Origin: Kuafuiihalomonas sp964473255
Lineage (GTDB): Bacteria > Myxococcota > Kuafuiibacteriia > Kuafuiibacteriales > Kuafuiibacteriaceae
Direction: 5' to 3'
NCBI GenBank assembly: GCA_964473255.1
Contig: CAYYOT010000002.1
Coordinates: 1 to 64,000 of the forward strand
Length of the DNA: 64,000 nucleotides
In this document: piece by piece, positions 33,809 through 40,794 of the stretch
Position numbering within the stretch: the first letter of the stretch is position 1
Layout of the letters: each line of letters opens with the position of its first letter
Made by a program: the position numbers and the translations under genes
The notes under the pieces: generated by a model
Seen by the model: only the letters and a program-made list of their open reading frames with translations
Told to the model about the DNA's origin: nothing
The model's database searches: none

Positions 33809-35575
33809 TCAGCCGACGGGCGCCGCTTCGTCTTCCAGCGTCGTGAGCTGGGCCGATTGACGCTTGGCCCGAGCCCGCTGGCGAGCAAAGCCGCGCGGGT
33901 CCAAGAACTCGTCGATCGGAGCTTCTCCGAGAACCTCGGCCGGATGCTGCAGGTCGGGGAGTTCGGACTCCGCGCGCGGAGCAGCGATGGTCGCTCCCGT
34001 TTCGGGCCCCCCACCGCACACCTTGGCCGCGGCGGCTGCATTTTGCCGTTGATAGCTGCTGGCTACGCTGGGCCGGCTGCGTTCGATCTGCACGAGCTCT
34101 TCCTTGGTGAGCACGCGGTCCGGATCGAACTTGAAGTCGATATCCTTTTGCCCTCGGTACCCGATGCGGCCCAGGTCATAGAAGCGTCGTTCGAATCCGG
34201 ATTTCATGGCCGCTCTCAGACATCCCAGCATGTACTTGCGCTTGTAGCCGTCCTTGAGCCACGGATAGCTGAAGAAGGTCTTACGCATGTAGAAGCGCCG
34301 GTAGTTCTTCATTACCCCGTTGAGCACCTCGCTCCGCGTCATGCTCTCGGGCTTCATGATGGGGGTGACGAAGTTGTAGCGGGCGTAGTCCCGGACTTCG
34401 ACCTTGTCGCCCAGCTCCTCGAAAAGGTCGGAGAAGGGCCAAGGCGTGTACATGATCCAGTTGGCCATGTCGCACTCCCAGTCCATGGCCCAACGGTACG
34501 TGTCCTCGATGCTTTCGGGGGTTTCGTTCTCGAGGCCGATGATGAACTGGGCCTCGGCGACCATTCCCGCTTCCCGAAGGAGTCGAATCGCCTTCTTGTT
34601 CTGGGCGACGGTCGTCTCTTTTCGAAAGCGCTCTAGATTCAACTGTGCCGAGGCTTCGGTACCCAGCGACACGTGCACGAGACCGGCCTTGCGATACAGA
34701 GGCAGAACGTCTTCGTCGCGCAATATGTCGGTGACCCGGGTGTTGATGCCCCACTGAACACCGAGGTCGCGGTCGATGAGTTCGTTGCAGAGCGCGATGA
34801 ACTTCTCCCGATTGATCGTCGGCTCTTCGTCGGCCAAAATGAAAAAGCCGATGTCGTGGTTCCTCACGAGGTCTTCGATCTCGTCCACGAAGTTCTTCGG
34901 CGTTCGCATTCTATAGGTTCGCCAAAACTTCCACTGCGAGCAGAAAGAGCAAGTGAACGGGCAGCCTCGGGCGAAGTTGGGAATGGCGACTCGCTTGTTG
35001 AGCGGCAAGTAGATGTACTTGTCCCAGTCCAGAAGGCTCCAATCGGGACGGAGGCCATCCAGGTCTTTGATCGGCTGGTGGGCTGGTGTCGCGACCGTGT
35101 CCTCGCCGTCGCGGAAGGCGAGACCCCGGATTCGTCGTCGGTCGCGCTTCAAGGTCCCCGCCTCGAGCGCCTGCACGAAGTTGACCAGGATCTCTTCACC
35201 TTCACCGCGTACGATGTAGTCGATGTGTGGCGCTTCTCGCAGTACCTGCTGGTACATGAAGGTAGCGTGGATCCCGCCTAGTACGGTGACCGCTTCAGGA
35301 TGGACCTTCTTGGCGATGGCGAGGGTCTCTTCGGCCTTGTAGATGCTCGGCGTTATACTCGTGCATCCGATCAACGCTGGCGACGCCTCCTCGCGGAGCA
35401 GGGCCTCGAGCTGGTCATCGTCCAGGTTCATCGTCATGGCATCGATGAAGCGAATGTCTTCGTATCCATGAAGCTTCAAGGCACCAGCCAAGTAGGCGAC
35501 CCAGGCCGGGGGCCAGTTGCCGGCGATCTCGGCGCCGCCGGAATGGTAGTTCGGGTGAATCAGGATGATGCGCAT
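33809..35575 (-). CDS. bchE: Mg-protoporphyrin IX monomethyl ester anaerobic oxidative cyclase (BchE)
   Basis: This 588-residue B12-binding radical-SAM enzyme forms the isocyclic E ring of (bacterio)chlorophyll without oxygen. The N-terminal cobalamin-binding domain starts with HPNYHSGGAEIAGNWPP, which is highly characteristic of BchE, followed by GGIHATFMYQQVL. The radical-SAM triad is in RGCPFTCSFCSQWKF (C-x3-C-x2-C), and ILADEEPTINREKF and VSLGTEASAQLNL also follow the BchE pattern. Length is close to the usual 550-600, with a longer low-complexity C-terminal tail (from about residue 500). AGGAG precedes the ATG at good spacing. It overlaps the upstream bchJ by 16 bases. A general B12-radical-SAM enzyme such as HpnJ is much less likely. 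Confidence 0.93.
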   Translation of the reverse strand: MRIILIHPNYHSGGAEIAGNWPPAWVAYLAGALKLHGYEDIRFIDAMTMNLDDDQLEALLREEASPALIGCTSITPSIYKAEETLAIAKKVHPEAVTVLGGIHATFMYQQVLREAPHIDYIVRGEGEEILVNFVQALEAGTLKRDRRRIRGLAFRDGEDTVATPAHQPIKDLDGLRPDWSLLDWDKYIYLPLNKRVAIPNFARGCPFTCSFCSQWKFWRTYRMRTPKNFVDEIEDLVRNHDIGFFILADEEPTINREKFIALCNELIDRDLGVQWGINTRVTDILRDEDVLPLYRKAGLVHVSLGTEASAQLNLERFRKETTVAQNKKAIRLLREAGMVAEAQFIIGLENETPESIEDTYRWAMDWECDMANWIMYTPWPFSDLFEELGDKVEVRDYARYNFVTPIMKPESMTRSEVLNGVMKNYRRFYMRKTFFSYPWLKDGYKRKYMLGCLRAAMKSGFERRFYDLGRIGYRGQKDIDFKFDPDRVLTKEELVQIERSRPSVASSYQRQNAAAAAKVCGGGPETGATIAAPRAESELPDLQHPAEVLGEAPIDEFLDPRGFARQRARAKRQSAQLTTLEDEAAPVG

Positions 35576-36225
35576 GATGGTTCTCCTAAAAGAGAGGAAG
35601 GCGGTCGAATCTCAAACCGGCAGGCCGGAAAGCCGAGAGCGGCACATTCGATCTCGCGGACGCGGACTCCCGGGGCGGCTAGCTGCAGAAGGCGTTCGAA
35701 GGCGGCCGCGTAGTAAGCTCCAGCGGGCTCGGCAGCATTGGTCGTACGACAGGTTGGGCTGTCGGTGAGTCGAATCACTCCCGGGTACGGACCCTCGGTC
35801 GAAAACCCACCCCGCCCGGCGAAGGTCCAGGCGTGACGTGAGAAGGCGAGCAACAAGAGGGGCAGCGCGAGCCGAGCGGGGAGCGCCCCGAGGACCCAGC
35901 GGAAGGGCGGGGGGATCCGGTTCTCGGCGACGTACTGACCGGTGAGTTCGCCGGCTCGGCTCAGGATGGCCTCCGATCGATCGTGAGGGCGGAGGGCCCG
36001 CAGCGCCGTGACCAGGTCGACGAACCAGGTCTCGGGAATCATTGCTCGGCAGGACTCCCGACGAAGGCCGGTGGTCTCGAGCAGGTCGCACTCGAACGAG
36101 GCGCCTTCGAGCTCCCGGGCGGCCCGCAGGGTCTGCAGGACCGCGTTCGGGCCGATCCGAGCCGCGTCCGTCGGAGCGTCCGCGGCCGGACCAGGCGATG
36201 AAGATTCGAGGACGGCCAGACTCAA
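35560..36225 (-). CDS. bchJ: Bacteriochlorophyll biosynthesis 4-vinyl-reductase-domain protein (BchJ)
   Basis: This 221-residue protein has a V4R domain. The pattern RIGPNAVLQTL, then IPETWFVDLV, AGELTGQYVAENRIPPPFRW, HAWTFAGRGGFS and finally AFERLLQLAAPG with the terminal cysteines of IECAALGFPACRFEI, is that of BchJ. Its exact job is debated: once named divinyl reductase, it is now often seen as a porphyrin-handling or channelling factor of the pathway. TTG at 36225 is preferred because AAGGAG stands 7 bases upstream; a GTG at 36273 is possible but would sit on top of its ribosome site. It overlaps bchE by 16 bases, so the pair is one transcript. Confidence 0.88.
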   Translation of the reverse strand: MSLAVLESSSPGPAADAPTDAARIGPNAVLQTLRAARELEGASFECDLLETTGLRRESCRAMIPETWFVDLVTALRALRPHDRSEAILSRAGELTGQYVAENRIPPPFRWVLGALPARLALPLLLLAFSRHAWTFAGRGGFSTEGPYPGVIRLTDSPTCRTTNAAEPAGAYYAAAFERLLQLAAPGVRVREIECAALGFPACRFEIRPPSSLLGEPSCASS

Positions 36226-36254
36226 TCGCGCTCTCCTTGCGGAAGATTCCGCGG

Positions 36255-36272
36255 TGTAGTCTGCGGTTGACA
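36255..36272. promoter_or_regulatory. TGT-N12-ACA motif upstream of bchJ-bchE
   Basis: TGTAGTCTGCGGTTGACA matches the outer positions of the PpsR/CrtJ operator consensus TGT-N12-ACA, which represses photosynthesis genes under oxygen in purple bacteria. It lies about 30 bases before the preferred bchJ start. The inner G before ACA is present but the inner C after TGT is A. Such a loose motif is expected by chance about once in 4 kb. Confidence 0.3.
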
Positions 36273-36289
36273 CCTCCTGCAGTCAAGAG

Positions 36290-36307
36290 GGTGCTACACG
36301 AAGCACC
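36290..36307. promoter_or_regulatory. Short inverted repeat upstream of bchJ
   Basis: GGTGCT-ACACGA-AGCACC is a 6 bp perfect inverted repeat between the end of the upstream lipoprotein gene and bchJ. It may be an operator or a weak terminator stem; no T-run follows. Confidence 0.25.
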
Positions 36308-36354
36308 CCGGAGGCTCCCGGCCGGAGTAGGCGCAGAAGTTCAATGAAAACGGG

Positions 36355-37482
36355 CTATTGCGATTGAGCCGGGCCGTCGACCGGCGTCGGAAGCAGGAAA
36401 TGGCGGAGTGCGGGCTTGTCCGGCTGGAGAATGGCGAGGCCAAGGGGAGCGTCCGTCCACGCGCTCGCTTCGGGGCCGAGACGCCGGGAGAAGCTCTCGA
36501 GACGTTGGGGAGAGCCGAGCCGTAGGCCCCCGTCGGTTCGGACCACCGGAACGGCGTCCACGCGAGTCTGGCTCCCCGCGACCGACCACACAGCCAGCCA
36601 GTTTCCGTCCGGTGAGAAGTCGACTCGTTGAAAGGTCGTCAGAGGCACCTCGAACCGGGTGACGGGACCTCGGCTCCACGATGCACCGAGGTAGGCTCCT
36701 CCGGCAAACTGGACGAGCGCGAAGCGGTGGGTCGGGTGGGCGACCAGGTCCGTGATCGGAGGCATCGGGTCGGGCGCCCACCACGCTGCGAGGCCGTCGA
36801 TCAGCGGGTGGGACGTTTCCTTCAGCTGCGCATCGAAGGCAACGACGGACCCGGACCGGCCATGAAAGACGAGCTTGCCGTGGGGCGAAACAAAACCAGG
36901 TCCGATCGCGACCTCGGCCGTCCGTTCGGCTTTGCCGGGCGCGACCGCGAACGCTCGCAGGCTGTACTCGGCGTCCATGGCGGTCGCGGACAAGGTTTCG
37001 ATTCCGACCAGAAGTGTGTTCGGTCCCCAGCGGTACCCGCCCGAGATCGTCTCTTCAAAAATGGTGCAGACCCGGTGCGTAGACGCTTCGCCCGTTCGTG
37101 CGTCGAGTAAAACGAGGAGCCTTAGGTTCAGGTAACCCGCCAGCTTTGGGTTGAAGACGGGCAAGAAATCGAATTCACCGTCGGCAACGTTGTCCAGGTA
37201 GTCTTCGGCGAGTGTCGAGGCGGTCGCGCCCGAACCCGACAGATCAAGGAGAGTGACGCCGTTTCCCAGGGCGACGGTCGCCACGGTCGATGCTCGGGGA
37301 AAGCTGAATATCGAGTCGATGCTCTCCGGCAGCAGGACCGTTCGTTTCACAACTTCTTTCGTCACGTTACCTCCGGTCGCTCCGGTCGCCCGGTCGGGCA
37401 TTGAATCGCTCCGCGATCGACAACCGAGTACGCCACAGAGAGCGACGAGGATGATGGCCGAACGCGCCACTCCGCGGACCAT
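36355..37482 (-). CDS. Lipoprotein, possible beta-propeller fold
   Basis: This 375-residue protein has a lipobox (GVLGC) and then repeated strand-rich stretches such as VATVALGNGVTLLDLSG, NTLLVGIETLSA and VDFSPDGNWLAVWSVAG. The last, an FSPDG-x-WLA motif, is the hallmark of WD40/TolB-like propeller blades. No catalytic residues are obvious. It lies 41 bases downstream of the amidohydrolase gene and 129 bases upstream of bchJ on the same strand, so it could be co-transcribed with either. No link to pigment synthesis is visible. Confidence 0.7.
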   Translation of the reverse strand: MVRGVARSAIILVALCGVLGCRSRSDSMPDRATGATGGNVTKEVVKRTVLLPESIDSIFSFPRASTVATVALGNGVTLLDLSGSGATASTLAEDYLDNVADGEFDFLPVFNPKLAGYLNLRLLVLLDARTGEASTHRVCTIFEETISGGYRWGPNTLLVGIETLSATAMDAEYSLRAFAVAPGKAERTAEVAIGPGFVSPHGKLVFHGRSGSVVAFDAQLKETSHPLIDGLAAWWAPDPMPPITDLVAHPTHRFALVQFAGGAYLGASWSRGPVTRFEVPLTTFQRVDFSPDGNWLAVWSVAGSQTRVDAVPVVRTDGGLRLGSPQRLESFSRRLGPEASAWTDAPLGLAILQPDKPALRHFLLPTPVDGPAQSQ

Positions 37483-37523
37483 ATCCTCATTTCGCCTCTG
37501 GGCGCCGCGGTTTCGACCCGCGA

Positions 37524-39362
37524 TTACGAGCCTCCGCTCCGCCGATAGCCGATGAAATCTTCGAAGGGCTCCGGGTCGAGAGCTTCGAGCCTTTGGAGCT
37601 GCTCCGCGAGACCGGCTTCGAAAGCACCCCGGTCGAACTTGGCCTTACGCAAAACGCTCTTGCTGATGCTGTCGGCCGTCTCGCGGAGTCCATCGGCGTG
37701 GTTGTCGGCGATCTCTTTGAGTCGATAGTACCGAAGTGGATTGAGACAAGTGAAGCGCGTCCACAGTGTGGGGTCGATCCGATCGAGCAGCTTCTTCGTC
37801 TCTTTGAAGAACTGCTGATACTTGTAGCCGATTCGACCGCGGATCGGATGAAACCCGTCCATCTCGATCATGTACCAGTCGGTTCCGAAGATGATCTTGT
37901 CTTTGAGGGCTCGGTTCTCCGGCCTCAGGATCAGCTGTCGAAAACGCTTGGCATTCTCCCATATGAAGAGAAACGAGATGTCGACGTAGCAATTGTCATA
38001 GGCCTTGACGAGCTCGATGATCCGCTCGTCCCAGGGGACGATGGCGTCGTTATAGCCCTGAGTCTTGCCTTGGTTGCCCCCCCACGTCGAGAAGCCGTTG
38101 CTGTCGGCACCGAAGTGAGCCAGGCATAAATGGAGTTTCGGGAAGGCCTTCAAGACCTCCCCCCATGCGCTCGGGGAGACGTACGTTTCACTGAACCAGT
38201 AGCTGGGCCAATCCTGTTTGAACTGGCGTCGGCCGCCCTGGGCTTTGTCGTACTCCCTCTTCAGCGCCGCGTACGAGGCCTCTCCTGGCGCATCCAGGCG
38301 GAAATAAATGCCCCGTTCGTGGGTATACATCCCTTCGGGACTGCAGTGAGTCATGATTGGGATCTTCTCCTTCTCACAGAATCCGAAGAGGCTCCGTAGC
38401 CCTTCGATCCGGTCGAAGTCGTTGGGCTTGTATCCAAGTGATGGATACATCTTGATACCCACGAAAGGACCTTTGTTCGACGCGGTTGCGATCGAACTGC
38501 GAAAGGTCTGCTCCCGTTCTGACCAGCGCCGAGGCTCGTAGTGATACAGCGGCAAGATCTTGAGAGGGTGGAGCAATGCCGCCAACTGATGGTCTCGGAC
38601 CTGGCGGGCGTACGGCACGTACATCTTGAACTCGTTGTCGTCCAGCCAGACCAGCTCGCGCTCGATGCTACCGTCTTTCCGCTCGTGGAGAATCAGTGCG
38701 AAGTAAGCGGGCTCCTCGATGACCTTGCGACTGACGGAGACCATCGGCCGACTCCTCTTCGCCTTTTCGCGAGCCCTCATGGCTGCCAGCTGGTCTGCGA
38801 CCTCTGGTGGGAGGCCCAGGCGCGCTGCTTTCGGACCGAGTCCCGAAACGTCGATGTCGTCGCGGGCAGGAGGAATGGTGCGTCGAATCACGGTCGTTCC
38901 ACTGCGGGGGATTCGGTAGGTCTCGGTGATGATCTCTCGGCGCTTGACCCGGAAGTACACCTGGAACCCGGACAGGCCGGCATGATGGGCGTAGTCCATG
39001 TCCATGGGCAGCACGATGAGCCCCACGAAGCCCTCGGCCGGTGCCTCGAGACGGTCGTACGCCTCGTCTGCTTCGCGGACGGCGATGTCGGCGATCTGCA
39101 TCGTCGGCTTTTTGCCCACGGCCCCCAGTCGACCGGCTCCGATACCCGCTGCCGCGAGTCCGCCGGTCGGGCGCTCGACCCATTTTCGGCTCATCCGCAT
39201 CGGAAAACGCGGCCACAAAAGCGGCATGGGCGTCGTGTGGCTGGTCATGATGTGGGAATGCCCGTCCAATACGAACAGGGCGGGGGGCATCGCTCGAAGG
39301 TTGGCCAGGTAGGTGTCCTGGTCCTCTCGGCGGGCTCGGGCGATGCGTCGGGCGAAGATCAT
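37524..39362 (-). CDS. Amidohydrolase-2 family metal-dependent hydrolase (TIM barrel)
   Basis: This 612-residue protein shows the amidohydrolase-superfamily metal ligands in order: HSH near the N-terminus (LDGHSHIMT), a Lys on the PFVGIKMYPSLG strand, His in PIMTHCSPEG, His in LHLCLAHFGAD, and Asp in IIFGTDWYM. That set fits a mono- or binuclear metal hydrolase or decarboxylase of the Amidohydro_2 type. The protein is long for the family, with an extra segment (about residues 160-260, FRVKRREIITETY and following). It follows a LysM protein gene by 19 bases. Related amidohydrolases occur beside T6SS genes in myxobacteria, so an effector or a metabolic enzyme are both possible; the substrate is unknown. 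Confidence 0.78.
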   Translation of the reverse strand: MIFARRIARARREDQDTYLANLRAMPPALFVLDGHSHIMTSHTTPMPLLWPRFPMRMSRKWVERPTGGLAAAGIGAGRLGAVGKKPTMQIADIAVREADEAYDRLEAPAEGFVGLIVLPMDMDYAHHAGLSGFQVYFRVKRREIITETYRIPRSGTTVIRRTIPPARDDIDVSGLGPKAARLGLPPEVADQLAAMRAREKAKRSRPMVSVSRKVIEEPAYFALILHERKDGSIERELVWLDDNEFKMYVPYARQVRDHQLAALLHPLKILPLYHYEPRRWSEREQTFRSSIATASNKGPFVGIKMYPSLGYKPNDFDRIEGLRSLFGFCEKEKIPIMTHCSPEGMYTHERGIYFRLDAPGEASYAALKREYDKAQGGRRQFKQDWPSYWFSETYVSPSAWGEVLKAFPKLHLCLAHFGADSNGFSTWGGNQGKTQGYNDAIVPWDERIIELVKAYDNCYVDISFLFIWENAKRFRQLILRPENRALKDKIIFGTDWYMIEMDGFHPIRGRIGYKYQQFFKETKKLLDRIDPTLWTRFTCLNPLRYYRLKEIADNHADGLRETADSISKSVLRKAKFDRGAFEAGLAEQLQRLEALDPEPFEDFIGYRRSGGS

Positions 39363-39381
39363 GGTGACACCCTATCGTACT

Positions 39382-40020
39382 TCAGCTGCCGTGGGCCTCG
39401 GTGAGCTTGTCCTTGGTGTCGTCGTCCGGCTCGCCGCTTTCGTCCAGCTCGTGCGACGACTGGAAGTCGACGAGAGCGGACCGAGTCCGGGGGCCGAGCT
39501 TGCCGTCCACGCGACCGCAGAAGAATCCCAGATTGTTGAGCCTCGCCTGGACACCCTCGAGCTCATCGATGGGGTCCAGTTGCCCGAGGTCGAGATCATA
39601 AACGAGGCCATGATCCGGGATTCTGAGGACGCCACGGCGGGCCTTGGGCGAGATCGCAGCCTCGACCAGTCCGTCGCCGTCCGTTTGACCCTCGAAAGGG
39701 TCGCCGCCATCGACGGTGAGTTCAAAGCTAGCGTTGGCTACCGGTTCATCCAGAACGCACACCCGAACCCGCAAAAGGTTGGTGGCGGCCGTAACTCGGA
39801 GGCTGTGCTTTTGGTTGGTCGGCAGACTCTGAGTCTTGGCCTCGGTCTCGGGGACGAACACACGGTCGCCCGGGGCCAAAACGTTCGGATCCGGCCGGAG
39901 ATCCTTGAGTCCTTCGTTGTTCGCGTGGCTCCAGATCGCGTCGGCGGTTTGGCCATACCGATCGGCGATCGAAGAGACGCACTCGCCGGCCTGCACGCGA
40001 TGGTAGCGCCCCTCCGCCAT
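39382..40020 (-). CDS. LysM and peptidoglycan-binding domain protein
   Basis: This predicted 212-residue protein starts with a LysM domain (YHRVQAGECVSSIADRYG and LAPGDRVFVP), has a middle beta-sandwich-like module (VLDEPVANASFELTV ending in TDGDGLVEAAIS), and ends in a PG-binding-1 type helical domain (RLNNLGFFCGRVDGKLGPRTRSALVDFQ). No signal peptide is present, which is unusual for a wall-binding protein and fits delivery by a T6SS tube. ATG at 40020 gives a LysM at the exact N-terminus; the upstream open frame is not used. Together with the amidohydrolase 19 bases downstream it may be an effector-delivery pair. Confidence 0.8.
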   Translation of the reverse strand: MAEGRYHRVQAGECVSSIADRYGQTADAIWSHANNEGLKDLRPDPNVLAPGDRVFVPETEAKTQSLPTNQKHSLRVTAATNLLRVRVCVLDEPVANASFELTVDGGDPFEGQTDGDGLVEAAISPKARRGVLRIPDHGLVYDLDLGQLDPIDELEGVQARLNNLGFFCGRVDGKLGPRTRSALVDFQSSHELDESGEPDDDTKDKLTEAHGS

Positions 40021-40145
40021 CGTCTCGGTTCTACCAGTCCAGAGAATCCCCGACAATACGACCCGGACCCGCGGAGAGCGGGACCGCCGGTCTCTCATTT
40101 GCAGGCAGAATTGCACGACGAAGCGGGCGGAGTCAGGGGGCACGG

Positions 40146-40652
40146 GTGAAGGCTGGGGCGGGGACGGCGTGGATCCTCGCGCAAGCAGCGTGCGCGGTGT
40201 CTTCCACCGCGCCGGACGTGTTGGGCGACTGCGCGCCGGAAGCTGCCCGTCGCGAGGCGATCGAGCAGCTGTTCAGTTCCTTCGAGCGTTCGTATGACGC
40301 TGCGGACGTCGCCGGGCTGGCCGACCTCTGGTTCCCGGACGGCGATCTACACACTCTGTCCGGAGGCGTGGTGCGGGGTCGGGAAGCCGTCCGAGACTTC
40401 TATGAAAGACTCCTGGCCGGCCCGTACCGGGATTCCCGTTTCACGCTGACCGCGGAACGCGTCCGATTTCTCACCTGCGACATCGCGGTGGTCGACGGGC
40501 GGTGGTCGGTCCGCGGGGACGCCTTGCCCGCGGGTCAGCCGACGGCCGGTCTGGTGACGCAGGTCCTCGTGCGAACGAGGGACCGGTGGGGAATCGTGTC
40601 CGCCCGTCCGAGCGTCCCGCGCCGCGGTCACACCAAGGACCTCGGCCGATAG
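40146..40652 (+). CDS. NTF2/SnoaL-like fold protein (DUF4440 type), exported
   Basis: This 168-residue protein has a short hydrophobic leader (WILAQAACAVSS) and then the cone-shaped NTF2-like pattern: EAIEQLFSSFERSYDAADVAGLADLWFPDGDL followed by GREAVRDFYERLL and curved strands ending with VLVRTRDRWGIVSARPS. Such proteins are small-molecule binders, isomerases or immunity-type proteins. GTG at 40146 is the start used. It is divergent from the LysM gene with 125 bases between, and a convergent terminator follows it. Function not assignable; an immunity role beside an effector-like pair is only a suggestion. Confidence 0.7.
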   Translation: MKAGAGTAWILAQAACAVSSTAPDVLGDCAPEAARREAIEQLFSSFERSYDAADVAGLADLWFPDGDLHTLSGGVVRGREAVRDFYERLLAGPYRDSRFTLTAERVRFLTCDIAVVDGRWSVRGDALPAGQPTAGLVTQVLVRTRDRWGIVSARPSVPRRGHTKDLGR

Positions 40653-40730
40653 GCGCCTCGACCCGACCACCCGACCGACGCCATCCGGGGTAGCGGCCCC
40701 CCGAGAGGCATATCCAAGCATGCCGAGGCC

Positions 40731-40772
40731 ACCGCCTCGGCCTCCTCGTGAGGAGAGAGGGGCCGAGGCGGT
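40731..40772. terminator. Bidirectional terminator hairpin
   Basis: ACCGCCTCGGCC (40731-40742) and GGCCGAGGCGGT (40761-40772) are perfect 12 bp arms; the 18-base loop contains a further small stem (CTCCTC/GAGGAG). It separates convergent genes, the NTF2-like gene and the 5'-nucleotidase. No T-run is present, so termination efficiency is uncertain. Confidence 0.7.
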
Positions 40773-40794
40773 TCAGGCGAAGGAGGGGACGACT

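Noticed and set aside
33809..35575. General B12-radical-SAM enzyme (for example hopanoid HpnJ) instead of BchE
   Set aside because: The combined HPNYHSGGAEIAGNWPP start, SFCSQWKFWR and VSLGTEASAQ segments, and the overlap with a BchJ gene fit BchE much better.
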